Origin: Spirosomataceae bacterium
GTDB taxonomy: Bacteria > Bacteroidota > Bacteroidia > Cytophagales > Spirosomataceae
Direction: 5' to 3'
Length of the DNA: 6,475 nucleotides
Assembly: GCA_025455795.1 (NCBI GenBank)
Contig: JALOLW010000247.1
Location: forward strand, 1 to 6,475
Shown here: positions 1-5,655 of the stretch, piece by piece
Numbering within the stretch: position 1 is the first letter of the stretch
Layout of the letters: each line of letters starts with the position of its first letter
Notes under the pieces: generated by a model
What the model saw: only the letters and a program-made list of their open reading frames with translations
Told to the model about the DNA's origin: nothing
The model's database searches: none
Program-made: the position numbers and the translations under genes

Positions 1-53
1 TGCAGCGCGCCAACGAAATCCGCCGCGTATTGGCGGGGATTGAGAAGAAATAG
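1..53 (+). CDS. 3' end of an unidentified protein gene
   Basis: An open frame enters from the left edge and ends at a TAG at 51-53. Only 16 residues are visible, reading QRANEIRRVLAGIEKK, a charged and probably helical C-terminus. This is too little to name a family. Codon use is GC-rich (CGC, GCC, GCG) and resembles the lipoprotein and pheS genes more than the AT-rich stretch that follows. A weak hairpin follows the stop directly. Confidence 0.5.
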   Translation, partial: QRANEIRRVLAGIEKK

Positions 54-67
54 GCACTCAGAAGTGC
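54..67 (+). terminator. Weak hairpin after the first gene, possible terminator
   Basis: GCACT (54-58) pairs with AGTGC (63-67) across a four-base loop, one base after the stop of the partial gene. An A/T-rich tract (caaaaatattttt) follows a few bases later. The five-pair stem is short and the tract is not a clean T run, so the call rests mostly on position. Confidence 0.25.
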
Positions 68-138
68 GGCAAAAATATTTTTAAAATCAAAACATTTTGA
101 ATAACGAATCAGAATATGCTTTGACAATTCAATGATAT

Positions 139-270
139 TTAGACGCGCAGCTTTACGCCAAATACGGCCTCAGCGCGGCGGAGGTGGCCTTTATAGAAAG
201 TATGATAAAGCCCATGAGCGACAAAACGGAGGCGAGAAAGCAAGGGGTTAAATATGAATTGAAACACTGA
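139..270 (+). pseudogene. C-terminal remnant of a type IIG (Eco57I-like) restriction-modification enzyme
   Basis: The frame from 139 to the TGA at 268-270 encodes 43 residues. They begin LDAQLYAKYGLS and contain EVAFIESMIKPM. A segment of the form 'LDAxLFxLYGLxxEEVxFIExxIKPM' is, as I recall, typical of the extreme C-terminus of large Eco57I-type fused methyltransferase/endonuclease proteins, downstream of the target-recognition domain. The frame is closed by a TGA at 133-135 just upstream, and no ATG precedes the conserved part, so no intact gene is present. Everything from the methylase core through most of the recognition domain is missing. It lies directly upstream of the xisH/xisI pair, which suggests an accessory site where genes have been gained and lost. 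The family call rests on one short motif. Confidence 0.55.
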
Positions 271-289
271 AAGCATAGCAATAGTAACA

Positions 290-703
290 ATGGCGAAAGA
301 TTTATACCACGAGGCCGTTAAAACAGCCTTACAGAATGAGGGTTGGGCAATTACCCACGACCCCTATCCCATTAAAATAGGCTCTATCAGGATGTTCATT
401 GACTTGGGGGCCGAGCAGGTGATAGCAGCCGAAAAAGCAGAAGCCAAAATAGCGGTGGAGATTAAATCTTTTGTAGATGAGTCCACCATTTCGGCATTTC
501 ACGAAGCAATTGGACAATATGATAATTATTCGTTAGCTTTGGAAGATGAAGAGCCTGAGCGTCAATTGTATCTGGCCGTCCCTCAGCGAGTTTATGAATC
601 TTTTTTTCAAGAACCTTTTGTACAAAAAGTAGTTCAGCGTCGTTCAGTTAAAATCATTGTTTATCAAGTTGAACAACCTAAATTAATATTATGGAAACCT
701 TAG
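290..703 (+). CDS. xisH: XisH family protein (PD-(D/E)XK nuclease fold)
   Basis: This 137-residue protein has the usual length and layout of the XisH family, named after a factor needed for excision of the fdxN element in heterocystous cyanobacteria. The N-terminus (AKDLYHEAVKTAL) carries the conserved Glu8. FIDLG supplies Asp38, and VEIKSF supplies Glu57 and Lys59. Together these match the E...D...ExK arrangement of a PD-(D/E)XK nuclease-like fold. The conserved AIGQYDNY segment follows at 73-80. Known family: XisH works with XisI, and in Nostoc/Anabaena with the recombinase XisF. No recombinase is visible here, so excision activity cannot be assumed. The gene overlaps xisI by 13 bases, implying co-transcription and coupled translation. 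It has no recognisable Shine-Dalgarno site, which is normal for Bacteroidota. Confidence 0.9.
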   Translation: MAKDLYHEAVKTALQNEGWAITHDPYPIKIGSIRMFIDLGAEQVIAAEKAEAKIAVEIKSFVDESTISAFHEAIGQYDNYSLALEDEEPERQLYLAVPQRVYESFFQEPFVQKVVQRRSVKIIVYQVEQPKLILWKP

Positions 704-1005
704 TAAAGTACCAGAAGATTTTGGTCAGTTTTTTGGAAGAATACGCCCAAATTTCCTACGCTAATGCCCCTAATTTGGAGCAACAAGTTATAGCTGATAT
801 AACCCGTAACCACTTTGAATTGGTAAGTATTGGCTGGCACAAAGGGCAGTTTGTACACGATGTAGTTTTTCACTTCGACATCAAGGATAATAAGGTATGG
901 ATTCAACAAAACTGGACTGACCTTAAACTCACCAAAATCCTCATCCAAAAAGGCATTGACCCTGCCGATATTGTGATTGGTTTCGTACAGCCTCAGTTAG
1001 TATAG
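691..1005 (+). CDS. xisI: XisI family protein
   Basis: This 104-residue partner of XisH starts at an ATG inside the last codons of xisH. Family hallmarks are the N-terminal helix with the LEEYAQI-like segment, HFELVSIGWHKGQFVHDVVFH in the first half, then DIKDNKVWIQQN (63-74) and the C-terminal GIDPADIVIGF (88-97). Known family: XisI is a small alpha/beta protein found almost always beside XisH and proposed to form a complex with it. Family members usually carry about ten more residues after the DIVLGF-type motif, ending near YTxFAVA. This copy stops at QPQLV, so the tail is shorter than usual; the start and core are intact. Base composition is lower in GC than the neighbouring lipoprotein gene, which fits horizontal acquisition. 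Confidence 0.88.
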   Translation: METLVKYQKILVSFLEEYAQISYANAPNLEQQVIADITRNHFELVSIGWHKGQFVHDVVFHFDIKDNKVWIQQNWTDLKLTKILIQKGIDPADIVIGFVQPQLV

Positions 1006-1056
1006 TATCTCACAATGTTTATATTTTGGTGCACTTCAAACTAATTAAATCCATAT

Positions 1057-2358
1057 ATGCGCTACTCCTGCCACCTCTTGTTCACAGGGCTGCTGGCCCT
1101 TGGTATGGCTTGCCAGCCTACCAACGACCAAACCACCGCCACGCCCAAATTCAAACTCATTGCCACCGACACGGTGCATTTCAAAAACTTTGTGGACTGC
1201 AACATGGCCGAGGCGTGGGTGGGTGACACGTTTCGGATTTTTCCTGGCAAATACGGCGAAGACCCCGTTTGGGGAGAATCACACGAACTAAAATTTGCCG
1301 ACGGTCGCCACGCCGAAGAGGCGTTCAGACGCAACGCCGAGGAGTTTACCGAACCCAACATGCCCCCCAATGTACCCATCGGTCAAAAAGGACTGCACGG
1401 CGCGGCGTGGTTTGAGACGGTCTATCAAGACCCCAAAGATGCCACGGGCAAAACGCTCTATGCCGTTTATCACAACGAAAACTACCCCGCTACCCTCCCT
1501 TATGACGCCAAAACGGGCGAAGGCTACATTGACCACAAGTGGCCCGAAGGACTCACAGGCCCCAAATCGCCCGCGGCCGTGTGTCGCATTGGTATCATGA
1601 AGTCGGTGGACGGCGGGCGTAGCTGGGACAACCGAGGGCTATTTATCGAAGACCTTCAGCCCCGCATGATTCTCAAACCCCACAACACCTCCAAAACCTT
1701 TGCGGGTGGCGTAGGCGACCCCTCGGCGGTAGCAGTGGGCGACTATTTGTATCTTTTTTACGGCGAATACGGCTTCCCAGGCGTGTACAACGAAGCCACC
1801 TACAAACGCGAAGACGAACACAAAGGTCAGTGTATCAGCGTGGCGCGTATCGCACTCAAAGACTTAGACAATCCCGTGGGCAAAGCCCTGCGCTGGGATG
1901 GGAAAGCATTTAGTGCGGCTTACAATGGCTTTGGGGCGCCCATTGCTTCGTTGCAGATTCCGATGAGCGAGGGAGGCGGGGCTGCGTCGTCGCCCACGGG
2001 TGGGTTTCACTGGGGGCCGTCGGTGAGCTGGAATACTTATCTCAACTGCTGGGTGATGCTCATGGGCAAAGTGACTGGCAGCTCTTGGAAAGGCAGCAGC
2101 GTGTATATTTCGTTCAACAAAAACAAGGATTTGGGCGAAGGCAATCACTCCCAAGAATGGTCAAAACCCCAACTGCTGCTCGACAAGCCCGGTTTTATTT
2201 TGTGGTATCCGTCGCTTCAACCCATGAACACCCCCGAAGACATCGCCAACAAGCACACCTGTATGCGCTTGGGCCAACGGGCGCGACTGTATATCAAGTA
2301 CATCAAGCCCGAAAAAAGCGACTACATGTCAGAATACATTTTGGAGTTTGAGAAGTAA
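1057..2358 (+). CDS. Secreted lipoprotein, predicted beta-propeller (sialidase/GH43/DUF4185-like)
   Basis: The 433-residue protein begins with a lipoprotein signal peptide: positive and hydrophobic residues to position 15, then the lipobox LGMAC with Cys19 as the likely lipidated residue, followed by a Thr-rich linker. That places it in a membrane facing the periplasm or cell surface. A perfect Asp-box (SxDxGxxW) occurs at 173-180, SVDGGRSW. Other propeller-like features are LYAVYHNENY near 134-143 and GGVGDPSAVAVGDYLYLFY at 207-225, the latter resembling the Asp-Pro-Ser blade of five-bladed glycosidase-like propellers. The function is probably polysaccharide or glycan binding or hydrolysis, but I cannot assign catalytic residues or a substrate. 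The start is set by the signal peptide. The gene ends 9 bases before the convergent pheS stop. Confidence 0.75.
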   Translation: MRYSCHLLFTGLLALGMACQPTNDQTTATPKFKLIATDTVHFKNFVDCNMAEAWVGDTFRIFPGKYGEDPVWGESHELKFADGRHAEEAFRRNAEEFTEPNMPPNVPIGQKGLHGAAWFETVYQDPKDATGKTLYAVYHNENYPATLPYDAKTGEGYIDHKWPEGLTGPKSPAAVCRIGIMKSVDGGRSWDNRGLFIEDLQPRMILKPHNTSKTFAGGVGDPSAVAVGDYLYLFYGEYGFPGVYNEATYKREDEHKGQCISVARIALKDLDNPVGKALRWDGKAFSAAYNGFGAPIASLQIPMSEGGGAASSPTGGFHWGPSVSWNTYLNCWVMLMGKVTGSSWKGSSVYISFNKNKDLGEGNHSQEWSKPQLLLDKPGFILWYPSLQPMNTPEDIANKHTCMRLGQRARLYIKYIKPEKSDYMSEYILEFEK

Positions 2359-2367
2359 CAACTACCC

Positions 2368-3408
2368 TCACACCCCTTGGAACTGACGCAAGAAGCGCAG
2401 GTCGTTTTCGGAATAGAGGCGCAAGTCGCGCACGCCGTAGCGTAGCTGGGCAATGCGCTCAATGCCCATGCCAAACGCAAAACCCGTGTACTCCTCGGGG
2501 TCTATGCCGCAGTTGGCGAGTACATTGGGATCCACCATGCCACTGCCCGCGATTTCGACCCAACCCGTTCCTTTCGACAAGCGGTAGGTTTCTTCGGTAT
2601 CAGTGCCGAGCCATATATCTATTTCCGCGCTTGGCTCGGTAAACGGAAAAAACGACGGACGCAGCCGAATCTTCACGTCTTTGTCAAACATCTCTTTGGA
2701 GAAGTGATAGAGCGTGTCTTTGAGGTCTTTGAACGATACGTTTTTGTCAATGTACAGTCCTTCTACTTGGTGAAAAAAGCAGTGGGCGCGGGCTGAAATG
2801 GCCTCGTTGCGGTACACCCGTCCAGGCATGATGGCCCGAATCGGTGGTTTTTGACGCTCCATCATACGGATTTGCACGTTGGAAGTGTGGGTCCGCAACA
2901 GCATGTCTTGGGTCGGGTCTTCGGCGTTTTTGGCCACAAAAAACGTGTCTTGCATCTCCCGCGCGGGGTGATTGGGCGGAAAGTTGAGGGCCGTAAAATT
3001 GTACCAATCAGATTCAATCTCAGGACCATCGGCCACGCTAAAACCCATCCGCTCGAAGATTTCGATGATTTTGGCCCGTGCCAACGTCAGCGGGTGAATA
3101 CTTCCCAACTGATGCGGTACTACGGGCAGCGTCAAATCTACCGTATTGCTACTGCCGCCGTCGCCGTCGGCTTCGATAGCTGCTTGAAACGCTTGAAAAC
3201 GCTCCATTACAAAATTTTTGAGGGCGTTCAATTCCTGACCTACGGCGCGGCGGTCTTCTTTGGCGATGTCTTTCAAGCCCTCAAAAAGAGCTTCAACGAC
3301 GCCTTTGCGCCCCACAAAACGCTGCCGAAACTGCTCCAGTTGGTCTTTGTCGGCAACGCCAAACTGTGCTACCTCTTCATAAATCTCCTTGACGCGATTG
3401 CTTATCAT
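2368..3408 (-). CDS. pheS: Phenylalanine--tRNA ligase alpha subunit
   Basis: PheS is the catalytic subunit of the cytoplasmic (alpha-beta)2 class II synthetase that charges tRNA-Phe with phenylalanine using ATP. The 346 residues match the usual length. The N-terminal coiled coil that contacts tRNA covers about 1-80. Class II motif 1 lies around 102-135 (HPLTLARAKIIEIFERMGF). Motif 2 spans 197-217 (GRVYRNE to FHQVEG). The phenylalanine-pocket segment FPFTEPSAEIDI is at 254-265, and motif 3 is at 312-318 (FGMGIER). The motif 2 loop reads EAISARAHCFF instead of the proteobacterial DATHSPMF type, as in Bacteroidota. pheT is not adjacent. Upstream, the toxin gene ends only 24 bases before this start on the same strand, so pheS may be partly expressed by read-through from it. 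Confidence 0.97.
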   Translation of the reverse strand: MISNRVKEIYEEVAQFGVADKDQLEQFRQRFVGRKGVVEALFEGLKDIAKEDRRAVGQELNALKNFVMERFQAFQAAIEADGDGGSSNTVDLTLPVVPHQLGSIHPLTLARAKIIEIFERMGFSVADGPEIESDWYNFTALNFPPNHPAREMQDTFFVAKNAEDPTQDMLLRTHTSNVQIRMMERQKPPIRAIMPGRVYRNEAISARAHCFFHQVEGLYIDKNVSFKDLKDTLYHFSKEMFDKDVKIRLRPSFFPFTEPSAEIDIWLGTDTEETYRLSKGTGWVEIAGSGMVDPNVLANCGIDPEEYTGFAFGMGIERIAQLRYGVRDLRLYSENDLRFLRQFQGV

Positions 3409-3432
3409 ATTGGTTTCCCGTTGTTCGATTGC

Positions 3433-3846
3433 TTATTTTACTTCTTTTTTGTTCGTCCAATCTTCCAAAATAACACCTTTGATTCGTTTAAAATGCTCTG
3501 TGTTGTTTGTAACCATAACCAAATTGTTGATTACAGACGTTACGCCTATCAGAAGGTCGAAGTCGTCAATACGAGTACCTGCTTTGCGAAGCCTTGCCTT
3601 TTCTTGGGCATAGAGGTCTAATGCTCCATAAATAGGCAAAATCTGTACACCTGTCAAAAAGTTGTCTAAAGCCTTTTGATTTTTGTCGGGACGCTCACTG
3701 TTTTCTACACCAAATTTTAGTTCAGCTAAGGTAATTTCCGAGATAAAACAATCGTCTGCCGATAATCCTTCAAACTTGGTTTCAAGCTCAAACTTACCTT
3801 TCATGTAAAAAATGGCAATGTTGGTATCTATCAAATATTTTTTCAA
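3433..3846 (-). CDS. PIN-domain ribonuclease toxin (VapC-like), TTG start
   Basis: This 137-residue protein has the PIN fold layout: LIDTNI with Asp7, TLAELKFG with Glu42, IDDFDLLIG with Asp97, and TNNTEHFKRI (113-122) closing the active site. These are the Mg-binding positions of VapC-type toxins, which cleave tRNA or rRNA and are held inactive by a cognate antitoxin. The start is a TTG (complement of 3844-3846). The next methionine is residue 15, which would remove catalytic Asp7, so the TTG is required. The start overlaps the antitoxin stop as TTGA, consistent with translational coupling and keeping toxin synthesis below antitoxin. The RNA target cannot be deduced from the sequence. Confidence 0.88.
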   Translation of the reverse strand: MKKYLIDTNIAIFYMKGKFELETKFEGLSADDCFISEITLAELKFGVENSERPDKNQKALDNFLTGVQILPIYGALDLYAQEKARLRKAGTRIDDFDLLIGVTSVINNLVMVTNNTEHFKRIKGVILEDWTNKKEVK

Positions 3847-4088
3847 AATGATTCGATTTGACGATTTAAAACCCTACTTTCCCGAATTTCGTCAATTATT
3901 TCTTCGGCTGATTTTGACGACTCAAACGCCCCGAAAGCCTTTTTGAAAGATGATTTTTTAGGTTTTAAATCTGATTTGACTGATGCCGTTAGTTTGGCTA
4001 TTAAATCCAATTTATTGCTCGGGCTTAGGTTGCCCAACAAGCCCAAATAGCCCTCTATGATTTTTGAATTAAATTCTATTGCGTCCAT
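3843..4088 (-). CDS. Antitoxin partner of the PIN toxin
   Basis: I take the ATG at 4088 as the start, giving 81 residues beginning MDAIEFNSKIIEGYLG. A longer open frame to 4160 adds 24 residues that look like translated leader DNA and would place the start almost on the predicted promoter. The N-terminal two thirds is a helical region with repeated Leu/Ile. The basic linker KPKKSSFKK is at 42-50. The C-terminal tail SAEEIIDEIRESR...NRQIESF (60-81) is the kind of toxin-embracing tail found on small antitoxins paired with PIN toxins in Bacteroidota. I cannot identify an AbrB, Phd or RHH DNA-binding domain with confidence, so autoregulation is inferred only from the system type. The stop overlaps the toxin start. 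Confidence 0.8.
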   Translation of the reverse strand: MDAIEFNSKIIEGYLGLLGNLSPSNKLDLIAKLTASVKSDLKPKKSSFKKAFGAFESSKSAEEIIDEIRESRVLNRQIESF

Positions 4089-4159
4089 ATTCTTATCATT
4101 TTGTTGTTTCGTGAAGATAGCCGCTAAAGCTGTTCTCCTTACTCCGCATTCCCAAACCA

Positions 4160-4167
4160 CAAAGGTA
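4160..4167 (-). promoter_or_regulatory. Possible Bacteroidota -7 promoter element for the toxin-antitoxin pair
   Basis: Read on the minus strand, 4167-4160 is TACCTTTG, an exact match to the TAnnTTTG element of Bacteroidota primary-sigma promoters. It lies in the 89-base gap between moxR and the antitoxin and would give a leader of roughly 60 bases. I do not see a clear TTG element at the expected -33 position, so this is tentative. Confidence 0.3.
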
Positions 4168-4177
4168 AAGGTTTTTG

Positions 4178-5149
4178 TTATCTTGGCACTTCTACTTTCT
4201 GTAAGATTTGAGTCACGATGTCGTCGGGGGTGATGCCCTCCATCTCACGCTCGGGGGTAAGTACAATGCGGTGGCGCAGCACCACGGGGGCGAGTTCCTG
4301 CACGTCTTCGGGCGTGATGAAGTCGCGGCCACGAATCGCGGCCAACGCTTTGCTACTGTTGAGCAATGCCACCGACGCCCGTGGCGATGCCCCCAAAAAC
4401 AGCGACTTGTTGGTGCGGGTTTGGGCAATCACTTGGGCAATGTATTCGAGGAGTTTGTCCTCTACGTGCACTTGGCGCGTTTTCTCACGCAGCGAGGTAA
4501 GTTGCTCCGCCGAAAGCACCGCCACTATGCCCGCGATGGCGTCGGTCATGTTGAACCGCTGATGATGCCCCCGCAAAATGTCCACTTCTTGGTCGGCGGT
4601 GGGGTATTGCACCAGTATTTTGAACAAAAAACGGTCCAACTGCGCCTCTGGCAAGCGGTACGTACCTTCGTGTTCGACGGGGTTTTGGGTAGCCAATACC
4701 ATAAACGGCAAACTCATCGGATAAGTAGTGCCGTCCACCGTCACTTGTCGTTCTTCCATCACCTCAAACAACGCCGCTTGGGTTTTGGCTGGGGCGCGGT
4801 TGATTTCGTCCACCAGTACGATATTGGAAAAAATCGGCCCTTTCTTGAATACAAAATCGGTCAGCTTGGGGCTAAACACCGACGTACCGAGTACGTCAGA
4901 AGGCATGAGGTCGGGGGTGAACTGAATCCGACTAAAATGGGTGTTGATGGTACGAGCCAACAGCTTGGCCGTAAGGGTTTTGGCTACGCCTGGCACGCCT
5001 TCAATAAGCACGTGTCCGTCGGCCAAAATCGCCGTAAGCAGTAGCTCAATGGTTTGGTGTTGGCCTACCACAATCTTCCCGATTTCGGCCTTGATAGCCG
5101 CCACGGCCTCGTTGAGGTCTTGTAAGTCAATGCGTGATTCAAAGTTCAT
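4178..5149 (-). CDS. moxR: MoxR-family AAA+ ATPase
   Basis: This 323-residue AAA+ ATPase belongs to the MoxR class, cytoplasmic chaperones that act on or assemble partner complexes, usually with VWA or DUF58 proteins encoded nearby. Walker A is GVPGVAKT at 51-58. Walker B is VLVDE at 111-115, followed by the class signature INRAPAKTQAALFEVMEE. Sensor 1 lies in ATQNP (Asn156). LDRF (Arg173) fits the arginine-finger region, and sensor 2 is GASPRAS (Arg257). Length and motif order are complete. The stretch 4178-4400 is the C-terminal helical lid. The gene follows a DUF4350-type gene by 18 bases on the same strand, the usual order in Bacteroidota. The DUF58 gene often found downstream is absent: the toxin-antitoxin pair and pheS occupy that place. 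Confidence 0.95.
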   Translation of the reverse strand: MNFESRIDLQDLNEAVAAIKAEIGKIVVGQHQTIELLLTAILADGHVLIEGVPGVAKTLTAKLLARTINTHFSRIQFTPDLMPSDVLGTSVFSPKLTDFVFKKGPIFSNIVLVDEINRAPAKTQAALFEVMEERQVTVDGTTYPMSLPFMVLATQNPVEHEGTYRLPEAQLDRFLFKILVQYPTADQEVDILRGHHQRFNMTDAIAGIVAVLSAEQLTSLREKTRQVHVEDKLLEYIAQVIAQTRTNKSLFLGASPRASVALLNSSKALAAIRGRDFITPEDVQELAPVVLRHRIVLTPEREMEGITPDDIVTQILQKVEVPR

Positions 5150-5167
5150 TCGTTGTCCGTTTTGTAT

Positions 5168-5485
5168 TTAGGTTTTTACTTGCCTATAAAATTCTTCGAT
5201 GCGTTGGTTGAGGCTCAACAGTTCAAATTCGGTCATGGAAGTGTTGCGCTCGGCGTGGGCAATTTCGCCAAAAAGTAGGTCAATTTCCAACTGTGGAATC
5301 CCCGTTTTTTCGGCCAAATACTCCTTAAAATCTTTGGTGTAAGCGGTGGTTTTGAGGCCAAAATGCTCACGAATGTAGGCCAATAAGTGCTGGATTTTTT
5401 TGTGGGCAATGTTGGTATGCTGGCCCTGTTGAAAATACACCTTGCCAATGGTTTTGATAAAATCCAAAGAGTTGTTTTTGGGCAT
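5168..5485 (-). pseudogene. Truncated 3' part of a DUF4350-type membrane protein gene
   Basis: The 105-residue frame starts at an internal methionine (MPKNNSLDFIKTIGKVYF) and runs through HTNIAHKKIQHLLAYIREHFGL to NQRIEEFYRQV. This resembles the cytoplasmic tail of DUF4350-domain proteins, commonly about 400 residues, encoded just upstream of moxR in Bacteroidota. The N-terminal DUF4350 domain and the transmembrane helices are missing. Three more residues (Asp-Ile-Glu) upstream of the Met also suit the family, then a TAA at 5495-5497 closes the frame. Similarity therefore ends within about 15 bases of the point where the rest of the window stops looking bacterial. The truncation is most simply explained by the contig junction and not by gene decay. 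The family assignment is from memory of the tail motif and gene order. Confidence 0.7.
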
Positions 5486-5494
5486 TTCGATGTC

Positions 5495-5655
5495 TTACCG
5501 CACTTTGTACTTCCTTTGGTTCACTGGCGCTTGCTCCACGTACTTCCCGTACGTGCTCTGGGCTCCACGCGGAATTTGGTAGATTATCGATTTTTAGATC
5601 TATTGGTTCGGCAGTTTATAGAGATTTTGGTTGCTCATCTATCGATACAATATAT
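5495..5655. other. Junction zone between bacterial and eukaryotic DNA, no supported gene
   Basis: No bacterial gene can be followed past 5494, and the first ATG of the eukaryotic frame is at 5656. In frame with that ATG the sequence stays open back to 5461 (residues such as RLSIFRSIGSAVYRDFG at 5581-5631), so exon sequence could begin earlier, but no in-frame ATG occurs upstream. The first 70 bases are fairly GC-rich, then composition shifts to AT-rich near 5580 (TAGATTATCGATTTTTAGAT). No insertion sequence, tRNA or telomere-like repeat (C4A4 or C4A2 type) is visible. Confidence 0.5.
5537..5555. repeat. Perfect 7-bp inverted repeat with 5-base loop in the junction zone
   Basis: CACGTAC (5537-5543) and GTACGTG (5549-5555) are perfect reverse complements around the loop TTCCC. 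The octamer GCTCCACG also occurs directly repeated at 5533-5540 and 5562-5569. There is no T-run on either side, so it does not look like a terminator. It may be chance, or a fold related to how the two DNAs were joined. Confidence 0.5.

Noticed and set aside
96..115. Possible promoter before xisH (TTTTG and TATGCTTTG)
   Set aside because: The second box has three instead of two spacer bases, the distance between boxes is short, and the site lies before the restriction remnant, so it does not meet the TTTG/TAnnTTTG pattern.
1026..1226. Open frame overlapping the lipoprotein start in another frame
   Set aside because: It lacks a domain, while the 1057 frame has a clear lipoprotein signal and continues for 433 codons.
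2851..3621. Plus-strand open frame (256 codons) opposite pheS and the toxin
   Set aside because: It spans two unrelated minus-strand genes and shows no domain of its own.
4089..4160. Longer start for the antitoxin adding 24 residues
   Set aside because: The added residues do not resemble protein of this type, and the start would sit on the possible -7 promoter element. The ATG at 4088 gives the usual antitoxin size.
4208..5044. Long plus-strand open frame (278 codons) opposite moxR
   Set aside because: It is antisense to a complete AAA+ gene, with His/Arg-rich low-quality translation and no motif.
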